Assembly: GCA_041984585.1 (NCBI GenBank)
Contig: JBHIXX010000008.1
Location: forward strand, 19,133 to 83,132
DNA length: 64,000 nucleotides
DNA from: Pseudolysinimonas_A sp041984585
Lineage (GTDB): Bacteria > Actinomycetota > Actinomycetes > Actinomycetales > Microbacteriaceae
Reading direction: 5' to 3'
The notes beneath the pieces are model-generated. The model ran no database searches and was not told the origin of the DNA. It saw nothing but the letters and a program-made list of their open reading frames with translations. Positions 8,712 through 16,894 of this stretch are shown in pieces. The number at the start of each line of letters is the position of its first letter. Positions within the stretch are counted from its first letter, which is position 1. A program made the position numbers and the translations under genes.

Positions 8712-10999
8712 CGGCGCGGCAGTGGGCCGACATCGCGCTGCACACCGCGCTCGCCCTCCTCGGCATCGTCGGGCTGGCGACCGGGTTCGACGACCTCGGG
8801 TGGCTCCTGGCGGGCGTCGGCGGGCTGCTCGTCGGCACGTCGGCGGCGCTCGTCGCGCGGGCGCTGCGGTTCGGGCCGCTCCTCACCGTGGCGCTCGCCC
8901 TCGCCGGGTACCTGTTGTTCGGCTCGGCCTTCGCGGTGCCCGAGCAGGCGGTGGCGGGCGTCGTGCCGACGGCGCGCAGCCTGGAGAGCCTCGTCGTCGG
9001 CGCGGTGTGGGGCTGGGCCGACCTGGTCACCCTCGCCGCCCCGGTCGACCTCCCCGACCACGTGACGGTGGTGCCCTACGTGGCGTCGTGGCTGGTCGGA
9101 CTGGTCGGCACGACCCTCGCCGTGCGCTGGCTGCCGCGCCGGGGCGGCGCATGGCGGGCCGCCGTGCTGCTGCCGGGGCCGCTGGCGCTCTACCTGGCGA
9201 GCATCCTGCTGGGCACCTCGGAGCCGTTCCTCCCCGGCGCGCGCGGGGTCGTGTTCGCCTGCGTCGCGCTCATCGGCCTCGGCTGGCGGCGCGCGGTCAC
9301 CGACGACGTCGAGGTGATGCGATCGCCCGGGATGCTGCGCCGGCGGCTGGTCGGCGGCACCGCCGTGGTGGCGGCGGCTGCGACCGTCGGCGCCTTGACC
9401 GGCGCGGCGCTCGCCCCGCCGCCCGACACCCGGTTCGTGCTGCGCGAGCGCATCGAGCCGCCGCTCGTGCCACTGGAGTTCCCCAGCCCGCTCGCCGGCT
9501 TCCGGCAGTTCACGAAGCTGCTCGAGGACGAGGTGCTGTTCACCGTCGACGGGTTGCCCGCCGATCAGCGGCTGCGCCTGGCGACGATGGACGCCTACGA
9601 CGGGCACATCTGGACCGTTGCGGGTGCCACGACCACGGCCGGCGGCTCCGGCGGGTTCAGCCTGGTCGGCGCGGAGCTCCCCGCCCCGCCGCTGCTCACC
9701 CCCGCCGATCCGGTGGCGCTCGCGATCGAGGTCGGCGACTACGCCGACGTGTGGATCCCGACCGTCGGCTACGCGACGTCGCTGAGCCTGCCGACCGCGA
9801 CCCGCGACGAGCTGGAGGGTCTGCGCTACAACCCGGCGACCGGCGGCGTCGTGCTGCAGGACGGGCTCGAGGCGGGGGACCGGATCGTGCTGGTCGCCGT
9901 CCCGCAGGCCGCCGCCCCCGACGACGACGCGCTGCGCGACGTGCCGACGGCGACCGTCGAGCTCGCTCCGGTGGCGGTGATCCCGGACGTGGTCGCCGCC
10001 CGCGCCGCGGAGATCACGGCGGGGCAGACCTCGCCCATCGCACAGCTGCGCGCCATCGAGCAGACGCTGCAGACCACCGGCTACCTGTCGCACGGCTCCG
10101 CCTCCGACGCGGCCCCGTCGCTCGCCGGCCACGGCGCCGACCGGATGTCCGACCTGTTCACGACGGAGCCGATGGTCGGCGACGAGGAGCAGTACGCGTC
10201 GGCGTTCGCCCTCATGGCGCGCAGCCTCGGCTACCCGGCGCGCATCGTGCTCGGCTTCGCCCCCGAGACGACCGGCGCGGCCGGCGGCCCCGTCGAGGTG
10301 CGCGGGGGCGACGTCACCGCGTGGGTCGAGGTCGCCTTCGACGGGGTCGGCTGGCTGCCGTTCTCCCCCACGCCCGAGCAGACCGACGTGCCGCAGGACC
10401 AGGTTCCCGAGCCCCAGTCCGAGCCGCAGCCGCAGGTGCGCCAGCCCCCGCGCAGCCAGCTCGAGCAGGACGACCTGGTCACCGCCGTCGAGATCGAGGA
10501 CCCCGACGCGGATGACGACGGCCTCGCCGCCCTGCCCGCCTGGGTCGGGGTGGTGGCCGTCGCGATCGCGGTCCCCACGCTGCTCCTCCTGCTGCCCGCC
10601 CTCGTCGTCGCGGCGCTCAAGGCGCGGCGCGCCCACCGCCGCCGCACGGCCGCCGCGCGACACGACGCCGTCGCCGGCGCCTGGGACGAGGCCCTCGACC
10701 GCCTGCTCGAACTCGGCTACGCGACGCCCGGCCGTGCCACCCGCGTCGTCGCCGCCCGCGAGCTCGAGCACGCCGGGGCGGACGGACTCGTCGCCGTCGC
10801 GCGGCGGGCGGACACGGCGGTCTTCGCCGGACTCGACGTGAGCGACGCCGAGGTCGCCGACGCCTGGGCCGACGCCGAGCGCGTCGTCGCGGCGGGGAGC
10901 GCGGGCGTCTCGCGCCGGCGCCGCCTCGCGAGCCGCTACCGCCTCGGCGCCGTGCGGCGGTGGTGGCGTGCACTCGCCGAACGGCTCGGGGTGGGGTGA
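8708..10999 (+). CDS. Transglutaminase-like (TgpA-type) membrane protein with degenerate active site
   Basis: 763 aa from the GTG at 8708, which overlaps the DUF58 stop. Several N-terminal membrane helices fill residues about 5-240. The transglutaminase-like fold is at about 440-560, followed by a single helix at about 613-637 and a cytoplasmic tail resembling the family's C-terminal domain. The expected catalytic Cys position reads DEEQYASAFALMARSLGYPA, with Gln where the Cys of this motif normally stands. The His and Asp positions read VTAWVEV and FSPTP. The triad therefore looks lost, and a structural or binding role is more likely. The 3' end of the gene is duplicated at 12292-12332 beyond an inserted segment. 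Confidence 0.88.
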   Translation: MTARQWADIALHTALALLGIVGLATGFDDLGWLLAGVGGLLVGTSAALVARALRFGPLLTVALALAGYLLFGSAFAVPEQAVAGVVPTARSLESLVVGAVWGWADLVTLAAPVDLPDHVTVVPYVASWLVGLVGTTLAVRWLPRRGGAWRAAVLLPGPLALYLASILLGTSEPFLPGARGVVFACVALIGLGWRRAVTDDVEVMRSPGMLRRRLVGGTAVVAAAATVGALTGAALAPPPDTRFVLRERIEPPLVPLEFPSPLAGFRQFTKLLEDEVLFTVDGLPADQRLRLATMDAYDGHIWTVAGATTTAGGSGGFSLVGAELPAPPLLTPADPVALAIEVGDYADVWIPTVGYATSLSLPTATRDELEGLRYNPATGGVVLQDGLEAGDRIVLVAVPQAAAPDDDALRDVPTATVELAPVAVIPDVVAARAAEITAGQTSPIAQLRAIEQTLQTTGYLSHGSASDAAPSLAGHGADRMSDLFTTEPMVGDEEQYASAFALMARSLGYPARIVLGFAPETTGAAGGPVEVRGGDVTAWVEVAFDGVGWLPFSPTPEQTDVPQDQVPEPQSEPQPQVRQPPRSQLEQDDLVTAVEIEDPDADDDGLAALPAWVGVVAVAIAVPTLLLLLPALVVAALKARRAHRRRTAAARHDAVAGAWDEALDRLLELGYATPGRATRVVAARELEHAGADGLVAVARRADTAVFAGLDVSDAEVADAWADAERVVAAGSAGVSRRRRLASRYRLGAVRRWWRALAERLGVG
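10962..10996 (+). repeat. 35-bp direct repeat, copy 1 (end of transglutaminase-like gene)
   Basis: The last 35 bases before the TGA match 12292-12326 with 32 of 35 identities (mismatches at 10969, 10981 and 10991). Both copies encode WRALAERLG in the same frame. The copies flank the lipoprotein and toxin-antitoxin segment. Confidence 0.85.
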
Positions 11000-11003
11000 G
11001 AAC

Positions 11004-11594
11004 TCACTCGGCTTCCGAATTGCCGGTCGGGACGGGCGAGAACGTCGGTTGCGGCTGTGTGGGGTAACCGGTCGGTTCAGGCCAGTTGTTGTGGCATGCG
11101 GCAACCGGATTGCAGTCGCCGTGGGTGCACGGCGTCGCCTCCGATTCGCCGTAGCTGTTCAGCCACTCGCCCTCACTCAGATCGCGACCATCGATGTAGG
11201 AGAACGTTTGCCAACTTCCCCCGACGTCGTGGCTGACGCTCATCGCGACGGTGAATACGCCGTCCCGCCACTCGACTTCATCGTCGTGGACGACCTCGAG
11301 CCCTTCGAGCGTTGCGCCAACCTCGAGCTCCGTCCCAGCCTCGACCTTGGCCTCGCCGACGGCGGCCCAGACAATGCGGAAGCTCGTCCGGGACGCCCCG
11401 TTCGAGGCGGGAACGACCTCTTCTCGTGACACTTCAATCGACGTGATGGCGAGCGGCAGACAAACCCGGACGATCGGGACGCCGTCGACACGGGTGTATG
11501 CGAGGGGTTCGGGCAGGAACTGATCGCATGCCGTCAAGCTCGCCATCAGTGCACCGGCGACAGCGACCGCGCTCACCCGTCGCGCTAGTTCCAC
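11004..11594 (-). CDS. Putative lipoprotein
   Basis: 196 aa from the GTG at 11594. The N-terminus has RR, a hydrophobic stretch and the lipobox LTAC with Cys 23, so it is probably a diacylglycerol-anchored lipoprotein on the outer face of the membrane. The mature part is acidic and has a C-terminal CTHGDCNPVAAC cysteine cluster and a Pro/Thr-rich tail. I recognise no family. It converges on the transglutaminase-like gene with a 4-bp gap and is divergent from the toxin-antitoxin pair. Base composition is visibly less GC-rich than its neighbours, which fits recent acquisition. Confidence 0.75.
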   Translation of the reverse strand: MELARRVSAVAVAGALMASLTACDQFLPEPLAYTRVDGVPIVRVCLPLAITSIEVSREEVVPASNGASRTSFRIVWAAVGEAKVEAGTELEVGATLEGLEVVHDDEVEWRDGVFTVAMSVSHDVGGSWQTFSYIDGRDLSEGEWLNSYGESEATPCTHGDCNPVAACHNNWPEPTGYPTQPQPTFSPVPTGNSEAE

Positions 11595-11747
11595 GGACGT
11601 GAGTATCTCGCCCCTTCCGACGGAGCGACACCCCACGACGAGCGCCGTGATCGAGTCGCAATGAAGATGACTTCTCCCCGGTGCGTGGCACCGACGCGTT
11701 GTGGATTCATCCGTCCGGCTGTCGAGGGTCGGAACTACCATGTCCGC

Positions 11748-11966
11748 ATGGTCGACAAGGCGCTGCTGGAGCAGGTGATGCGTCTCGACGAGCCCGCCCG
11801 GCGCGAGCTGCGTGACGCCCTCGACGCCTCGCTCGACGAAGGCGACGTTCCGCCGGGGATCGCGGCGATCATCCACCAGCGCCTCGCCGACGCGATCGAG
11901 CACCCCGAGGACTCGGTCGCGCTCGACGACTTCGAGCGCGAGGTGCGGGCGCGCCGGAGCGCGTGA
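11748..11966 (+). CDS. Antitoxin of a RelE/ParE-type module
   Basis: A 72-aa acidic protein (MVDKALLEQVMRLDEPARRE...) of the short addiction-module antitoxin type. It should neutralise the toxin encoded next, and its N-terminal part may bind the promoter. TACCAT ends 6 nt before the ATG, so the mRNA is probably leaderless. The stop region overlaps the toxin start (GTGA), the usual antitoxin-first order. An in-frame start at 11661 was not chosen because it adds an unconserved-looking Arg/Cys-rich extension and ignores the promoter. Confidence 0.8.
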   Translation: MVDKALLEQVMRLDEPARRELRDALDASLDEGDVPPGIAAIIHQRLADAIEHPEDSVALDDFEREVRARRSA

Positions 11967-12268
11967 CCTTCACCGTCCGGCTCCACGCCAACGCGCAGCG
12001 CGACTTCGACCGTATCGAGGCGTACTACGACGCCGAGGCACCGAGTCAGACCGATCGTTTCATCGCCGACTTCTTCGAGACCGCTGCGCGGCTCGCAGCG
12101 TTCCCCGAGGCAGGTCCCGGTCTCCGCAGCGGAGTGCGACGTGCCGCTCTCCGGACGTTTCCGTTCCTGCTCTGGTACCGCGTCGGCCTCGACGATCGGG
12201 TGATCCAGGTCATCGCCGTCCTCCACCACCGACAGGACGCCGCCGACTTCGACGACCGGCTGATCTGA
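11963..12268 (+). CDS. RelE/ParE-family toxin
   Basis: 101 aa with the ParE/RelE pattern: an N-terminal strand (TVRLHANAQRDFDRI), a central two-helix region, then RTFPFLLWYRV and a C-terminal VIQVIAVLHHRQD strand. ParE types poison DNA gyrase and RelE types cleave mRNA; the sequence alone does not decide which. Overlap with the antitoxin by 4 bp indicates coupled translation. Confidence 0.85.
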   Translation: MTFTVRLHANAQRDFDRIEAYYDAEAPSQTDRFIADFFETAARLAAFPEAGPGLRSGVRRAALRTFPFLLWYRVGLDDRVIQVIAVLHHRQDAADFDDRLI

Positions 12269-12291
12269 GCGGGGGCACGCCCGGCGACTTC

Positions 12292-12326
12292 GGTGGCGCG
12301 CACTCGCCGAGCGGCTCGGGTTGGGG
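12292..12326 (+). repeat. 35-bp direct repeat, copy 2 (displaced 3' end of transglutaminase-like gene)
   Basis: Read in the same frame as the transglutaminase-like gene this encodes RWRALAERLGLGQ and then TAG at 12330-12332. It looks like the original end of that gene, left behind when the 1.3-kb segment was inserted. Confidence 0.8.
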
Positions 12327-12375
12327 CAGTAGCGCGGTCCCCGGTGCGCGGGCCGCGCCGGCATCCGCCCGCCGG

Positions 12376-12381
12376 TACGCT
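12376..12381 (+). promoter_or_regulatory. -10 element for pyrH
   Basis: TACGCT lies about 53 nt before the pyrH ATG, giving a leader of about 46 nt with GGGAG near 12423. pyrH therefore has its own promoter, which it needs because the usual upstream rpsB-tsf genes are absent here. Confidence 0.45.
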
Positions 12382-12433
12382 GGGATGCGGCCACGCGCGC
12401 CTCGCGCCCCACGAGCAGGAACGGGAGCCCTGG

Positions 12434-13174
12434 ATGCCGAAGAAGAAGCACCGTCGACGTCGGGTTCTGCTGAAGCTGTCGGGGGAGGCCTTCGGCGGCG
12501 GACAGCTCGGCGTCAACCCCGACGTGGTGTCCGCCATAGCGCAGGAGATCGCGGCGGCCGTGCCGCAGGGCGCCGACGACAAGAACGGCGTCGAGGTCGC
12601 GGTTGTCGTGGGCGGCGGCAACTTCTTCCGCGGCGCGGAGCTGAGCCAGCGCGGCATGGACCGCGGACGCGCCGACTACATGGGCATGCTCGGCACCGTG
12701 ATGAACGCGCTCGCGCTGCAGGACTTCCTCGAGCAGGCGGGCGCCCCGGTCCGGGTGCAGTCCGCCATCTCGATGACGCAGGTCGCCGAGCCCTACATCC
12801 CCCTGCGCGCCGAGCGGCACCTCGAGAAGGGCCGCGTCGTCATCTTCGGCGCCGGCGCCGGGCTGCCCTACTTCTCCACCGACACGGTGTCGGCGCAGCG
12901 CGCGCTGGAGATCAACGCGGATGCCGTGCTGGTCGCCAAGAACGGCGTCGACGGGGTCTACGACGACGACCCGCGCCGCAACCCCGACGCCCGCAAGCTC
13001 GACGAGATCTCGTACCAGGAGGCGCTCGTCCGCGGACTCAAGGTGGTCGACTCGACCGCGTTCAGCCTGTGCATGGACAACGGGATGCCGATGGTCGTCT
13101 TCGGCATGGAGCCCTCCGGCAACGTCACCCGCGCCCTCAAGGGCGAGCGCCTCGGCACCCTGGTGAGCGCGTGA
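12434..13174 (+). CDS. pyrH: UMP kinase
   Basis: 246 aa, cytoplasmic, normally hexameric. It phosphorylates UMP to UDP with ATP in pyrimidine nucleotide synthesis. The amino-acid-kinase fold is clear: VLLKLSGEAFGG at the N-terminus, VVVGGGNFFRG, and the late ADAVLVAKNGVDGVYDDDPR. The ATG follows GGGAG at a good distance. The next genes are a membrane protein, frr and cdsA, the usual actinobacterial order, but rpsB and tsf are missing upstream. Confidence 0.97.
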   Translation: MPKKKHRRRRVLLKLSGEAFGGGQLGVNPDVVSAIAQEIAAAVPQGADDKNGVEVAVVVGGGNFFRGAELSQRGMDRGRADYMGMLGTVMNALALQDFLEQAGAPVRVQSAISMTQVAEPYIPLRAERHLEKGRVVIFGAGAGLPYFSTDTVSAQRALEINADAVLVAKNGVDGVYDDDPRRNPDARKLDEISYQEALVRGLKVVDSTAFSLCMDNGMPMVVFGMEPSGNVTRALKGERLGTLVSA

Positions 13175-13626
13175 GCGACGCCCCCCGTGAGGCCGGGTCG
13201 CCGAGTGCGACCGGCCCGATCGCGCCCGGCACCGGGGCCGGGCACGTCGCCCCGCCCCTGCGTCCGGATGTGGTCGGCGGCACCGAGCCGCCCGTGCCGC
13301 CGAAGCCGGGCCGCGCCCGCGACGTCGTGCTCTCCGCGGTGCTGCTGATCGGCACCTACGTCGCCTTCCTCGTCGGCTCGGTGTTCGCGCTGCTCGGCAT
13401 CGCCTTCACCGACGCGGTGTTCGCCGACGACGCCGACGTGCGCGCCGGGGTCGCCGCAGTGGTCGGCGTCGGGGTGGTGCTGATCGTGATCGGGCTGGCC
13501 GCCACCGCCGCCACCGTCCTGCTGCAGCGGGTGGGGCGCCGCACCTGGTGGATCCCCGCGCTCTCGCTCGGCCTGACCATCGCGGGCTGGCTCGCCGCCG
13601 CCGTGCTCTACACGCTGACCGTCTGA
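13171..13626 (+). CDS. Small membrane protein between pyrH and frr
   Basis: 151 aa from the GTG at 13171, overlapping the pyrH stop by 4 bp. A Pro/Gly-rich cytoplasmic N-terminus of about 45 residues is followed by three hydrophobic segments (about 50-78, 88-120 and 126-150). Similar uncharacterised proteins (I believe DUF6264) occur at this place in Microbacteriaceae. No catalytic motif is visible. Confidence 0.8.
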   Translation: MSDAPREAGSPSATGPIAPGTGAGHVAPPLRPDVVGGTEPPVPPKPGRARDVVLSAVLLIGTYVAFLVGSVFALLGIAFTDAVFADDADVRAGVAAVVGVGVVLIVIGLAATAATVLLQRVGRRTWWIPALSLGLTIAGWLAAAVLYTLTV

Positions 13627-13691
13627 GGCATCCGGGGTCGTCGGGGCGTGCCGCCCCGTAGGATCGGATGCGGACTGCGAAGGAGTGTGCC

Positions 13692-14246
13692 GTGATCGCC
13701 GACGTTCTCACCGATGTGCGCGAGAAGATGGACAAGGCCGTCGAGGTGGCCAAGGACGACTTCGCGACGGTGCGCACCGGGCGCGCCAACCCCGCCATGT
13801 TCCAGAAGATCCTGGTCGACTACTACGGCACGCCGACGCCGCTGGCGCAGCTCGCCGGGCTGCAGAACCCCGAGGCGCGCACGATCATCATCACGCCCTA
13901 CGACAAGAGCGCGCTGAAGGAGATCGAGAAGGCGATCGTCGCCACGCCGAACCTCGGGGCCAACCCGTCCAACGACGGCAACATCATCCGGGTCACCATG
14001 CCGGAGCTCACCGAGGACCGCCGCAAGGAGTACGTCAAGATCGCCCGCGCCAAGGGCGAGGACGCGAAGGTCGTGCTGCGCAACCTGCGCCGCAAGGCGA
14101 AGGACGACCTCGACGCGCTCACCGGCGAGGTGAGCGACGACGACATCGCGCGCGGTGAGAAGGAGCTCGACCAGGTCACCAAGACGCACGTCGACGCGAT
14201 CGACGAGGCGCTCAAGCGCAAGGAAGCCGAGCTGCTCGAGGTCTGA
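13692..14246 (+). CDS. frr: Ribosome recycling factor
   Basis: 184 aa, the normal length. It splits post-termination ribosomes together with EF-G. Family signatures are VRTGRANPAMFQKI, TIIITPYDKSALKEIEKAI and the C-terminal three-helix bundle. The start chosen is GTG at 13692 behind AAGGAG. An in-frame ATG at 13668 precedes that ribosome site and is unlikely. A -10-like TAGGAT at 13659-13664 suggests a dedicated promoter. Confidence 0.97.
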   Translation: MIADVLTDVREKMDKAVEVAKDDFATVRTGRANPAMFQKILVDYYGTPTPLAQLAGLQNPEARTIIITPYDKSALKEIEKAIVATPNLGANPSNDGNIIRVTMPELTEDRRKEYVKIARAKGEDAKVVLRNLRRKAKDDLDALTGEVSDDDIARGEKELDQVTKTHVDAIDEALKRKEAELLEV

Positions 14247-15241
14247 TGGCCCGCATCGAGCGCACCACCGACGACCCTCCGGCGGGAGGGGACGATCCCC
14301 GGCCCCGCAGCGACTTCGAGGCGCGGGCCCAGGCGGCGATGCACGACATCGAGGCCGGGATGCGCGAGGCGCGTCACCAGTTCGAGGAGACCAACGCGAA
14401 GGTCACCGCGCGGGCCGGTCGCAACCTGGTCGCCGCGGCGACCATCGGCGTGCTGCTGGGCGGCTCGTTCCTGGTCAGCCTGATCATCCTCAAGTGGCTG
14501 TTCATGGTCTTCGCGGCCGTGCTCATCGGCTTCACCATCTGGGAGCTGGCGGGCGCGCTGCGTTTCGCCGGCCGCGACGTGCCGCGTGTGGTGTCGACCG
14601 TGGTGGGCGTCGCCACCATCCCGGCGGCGTTCTTCTGGCACGTGCCGGGCCTCTGGCTGGCGGTGCTCGCGGCGATCGTCGTGGTGACGGCCGCCCGCCT
14701 CATCGAGTTCGCGGTGCGCCGCCACCGGCGCCCGGGGCGGAGTCTGCTCGCCGACCTGGGTGCGGGCGCGCTCGTGCAGGTCTACGTCACGTTCCTCGCC
14801 GGGTTCTACGTGGTGCTCACCGGATCGGACGGCGGCGAGTGGTGGACCCTCGCGGCGATCATCGTCGTGGTCACCACCGACCTCGCCGCCTACGCGTCGG
14901 GGCTCGCGTTCGGGCGCCACAAGCTCGCCCCGCGGATCAGCCCCGGCAAAACCTGGGAGGGCTTCGCCGGGTCGGTCGTGGTCGCCGTCATCGCCGGCGC
15001 GCTGCTCGGCTGGCTCATGCTCGGCGAGACCTGGTGGGTGGGCGCGATCATGGGCCTGCTGCTGGCGCTCGTCGGCACCCTCGGCGACCTCACCGAGTCG
15101 CTCATCAAGCGCGACCTCGGCATCAAGGACATCTCGAGCCTGCTGCCCGGCCACGGCGGCTTCCTCGACCGGCTCGACTCGATCCTGCCGTCGGCCGCGG
15201 TCGCCTACGCGATCTTCCTCGTGGTGGGCGCCGCCGGCTGA
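14246..15241 (+). CDS. cdsA: Phosphatidate cytidylyltransferase
   Basis: 331 aa, integral membrane. It makes CDP-diacylglycerol from CTP and phosphatidate. An N-terminal soluble region of about 60 residues precedes the membrane helices. The family signature is complete near the C-terminus (SLIKRDLGIKD, then PGHGGFLDRLDS). The ATG overlaps the frr stop (TGATG), so translation is coupled. Confidence 0.96.
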   Translation: MARIERTTDDPPAGGDDPRPRSDFEARAQAAMHDIEAGMREARHQFEETNAKVTARAGRNLVAAATIGVLLGGSFLVSLIILKWLFMVFAAVLIGFTIWELAGALRFAGRDVPRVVSTVVGVATIPAAFFWHVPGLWLAVLAAIVVVTAARLIEFAVRRHRRPGRSLLADLGAGALVQVYVTFLAGFYVVLTGSDGGEWWTLAAIIVVVTTDLAAYASGLAFGRHKLAPRISPGKTWEGFAGSVVVAVIAGALLGWLMLGETWWVGAIMGLLLALVGTLGDLTESLIKRDLGIKDISSLLPGHGGFLDRLDSILPSAAVAYAIFLVVGAAG

Positions 15242-15299
15242 CCCCGACGGGCGGACCGGGGTGGGCGTTCGTCCGGTTCGGCTCGCCTAGGATCGTCGC

Positions 15300-15857
15300 G
15301 TGGCCAGCAGCACCTTCCCGCACGTCCGCGGCTCGCGCCGCGGCTACGCCGTCGCCGAGGTCGAGGACTTCCTCGAGGACGCGCGCCGCGCCTACCAGGG
15401 CGACCCCGGCGCCGCGGGACTGGTCACCGCGACCACGATCCGCCAGGTCGCGTTCTCGATGAGCCGCGGCGGCTACCAGCCGTCTGCCGTCGACGCGGCG
15501 CTCGAGCGGCTCGAGGAGGCGTTCGCCGCCCGCGAGCGCGAGCGCGCCATCGGGCAGGCGGGCGACCAGGCCTGGTACAGCCGCACCCGGGATGTCGCGC
15601 AGGAGCTGCTCGACCGGGTCACCCGGCCGCGCGGTTCGCGGTTCCGTCGCGTGGGGCCGTTCACCGGCGGCTACTCGGTGCGCGACGTCGACGCCTTCAC
15701 CGACCGCGTCACCACCTATCTGCAGCGGGGCACCCCGCTGACCACTGCCGAGGTGCGCTCCGCCGTGTTCCGGCGTCAGCGCGGCGGCTACTCGGAGACC
15801 CAGGTCGACGTCGTGCTCGACGCCGTGGTCGACGTGCTGCTCGCCGTCAAGTCCTGA
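15300..15857 (+). CDS. DivIVA-domain protein
   Basis: 185 aa with two DivIVA-like N-terminal modules: FPHVRGSRRGYAVAEVEDFL near residue 5 and FRRVGPFTGGYSVRDVDAFT near 115. Each begins with the F..v..GY...eVd.f pattern. It is probably a small polar-growth or septum-associated scaffold. A -10 TAGGAT ends 6 nt before the GTG, so the mRNA is probably leaderless. Confidence 0.85.
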   Translation: MASSTFPHVRGSRRGYAVAEVEDFLEDARRAYQGDPGAAGLVTATTIRQVAFSMSRGGYQPSAVDAALERLEEAFAARERERAIGQAGDQAWYSRTRDVAQELLDRVTRPRGSRFRRVGPFTGGYSVRDVDAFTDRVTTYLQRGTPLTTAEVRSAVFRRQRGGYSETQVDVVLDAVVDVLLAVKS

Positions 15858-15930
15858 CCGGGCGCACTACGCGCGTGACGCTCGGCGGATTCCCGGCCGA
15901 CCGACGGATGCCGCGGCTACACTCGCGCCC

Positions 15931-16536
15931 GTGAGCGGATACCGGCGCCGGGGGGTGGCGTACGACCCCCGTCGGCCGGCGGCCGATCCGCAGCGGCACG
16001 TCCGCGCGTCGTGGTCGCTGCCGGTGTTCGCCGTGCTCGCCTGCGCCGTCTTCGTCGCCTCCGCCGGGGTCGCGCCGGGTCCCGCCCCCGTGCTGCCGGC
16101 CTTCGCCGAGGAGGGTGACGAGGCGGGCGAACCGCAGACGCTCGTCGTCGACGGCGAAGCCGTCGCCGCGGGCGCCCGCGACGGATTCGATATCAGCCGG
16201 TTCTCGACCGCGCCCGCGGTCGGCCGGCCCGATCCGGGCACGGCGCAGGCGATCGCCTACGACATGGTCGCGGCGCGCGGCTGGAACGAGGCGCAGTACT
16301 CCTGTCTCGTCGCCCTGTGGACGCGCGAGTCGAACTGGAACGTCTACGCCCACAACCCCACCAGCGGCGCCTACGGCATCCCGCAGGCGCTCCCCGGCGA
16401 CAAGATGGCGACAGCCGGGGCCGACTGGGCGACCAACCCGGCGACGCAGATCACCTGGGGCCTGAACTACATCGCCGGCCGCTACGGCACCCCGTGCGGC
16501 GCGTGGGAGTCGTCGGAGGCCCGCGGCTGGTACTGA
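15931..16536 (+). CDS. Secreted lytic-transglycosylase-like protein
   Basis: 201 aa. An N-terminal membrane or signal segment (about residues 30-60) is followed by a short linker and a lysozyme-like domain from about 105. That domain carries ALWTRESNWNVYAHNPTSGA (candidate catalytic Glu in RESNW), YGIPQALPG and ITWGLNYIAGRYGTPCGAW, the pattern of the aggregation-promoting-factor/Rpf-like group that cuts peptidoglycan glycan strands. TACACT ends 7 nt before the GTG, so the mRNA is probably leaderless. Confidence 0.88.
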   Translation: MSGYRRRGVAYDPRRPAADPQRHVRASWSLPVFAVLACAVFVASAGVAPGPAPVLPAFAEEGDEAGEPQTLVVDGEAVAAGARDGFDISRFSTAPAVGRPDPGTAQAIAYDMVAARGWNEAQYSCLVALWTRESNWNVYAHNPTSGAYGIPQALPGDKMATAGADWATNPATQITWGLNYIAGRYGTPCGAWESSEARGWY

Positions 16537-16585
16537 ACCCGCTGAGGGCGGGCGTCCGCATCCGGGTGCTTCCTATGCTGGAGGC

Positions 16586-16894
16586 ATGCCCCGCTCGAAC
16601 CGTCCCCGCCGGCGCCGGCCGGGCGGCGAACCGGATGAGGCGGCCGAGCTCGACCTCGAGCAGGTGTTCGCGGGGCGGCGCCGCACCGAGCGCAAGCGCG
16701 CCGGCGAGTGGAACGTGCAGCCGCAGCGCTCCTCGACGGCGGTGAAGAGTTACACCTGTCCCGGATGCGGCCTCGGGATCGCCCCGGGGACCGCCCACCT
16801 CGTCGCCTGGCGGGCGGACGGGATCATGGGCGAGGCCGACGACCTCGCGGCCCGCCGCCATTGGCACACGCACTGCTGGAGGACCACCCCGTGA
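16586..16894 (+). CDS. Small zinc-ribbon-like protein
   Basis: A 102-aa basic protein, conserved-looking and uncharacterised. An Arg-rich N-terminus is followed by CPGCG near residue 60 and HWHTHCW near 92, a plausible Zn-binding set. TATGCT ends 6 nt before the ATG (leaderless), with GGAGG in between. The stop overlaps the next gene's GTG by 4 bp, so it is coupled to the hydrolase. Confidence 0.75.
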   Translation: MPRSNRPRRRRPGGEPDEAAELDLEQVFAGRRRTERKRAGEWNVQPQRSSTAVKSYTCPGCGLGIAPGTAHLVAWRADGIMGEADDLAARRHWHTHCWRTTP

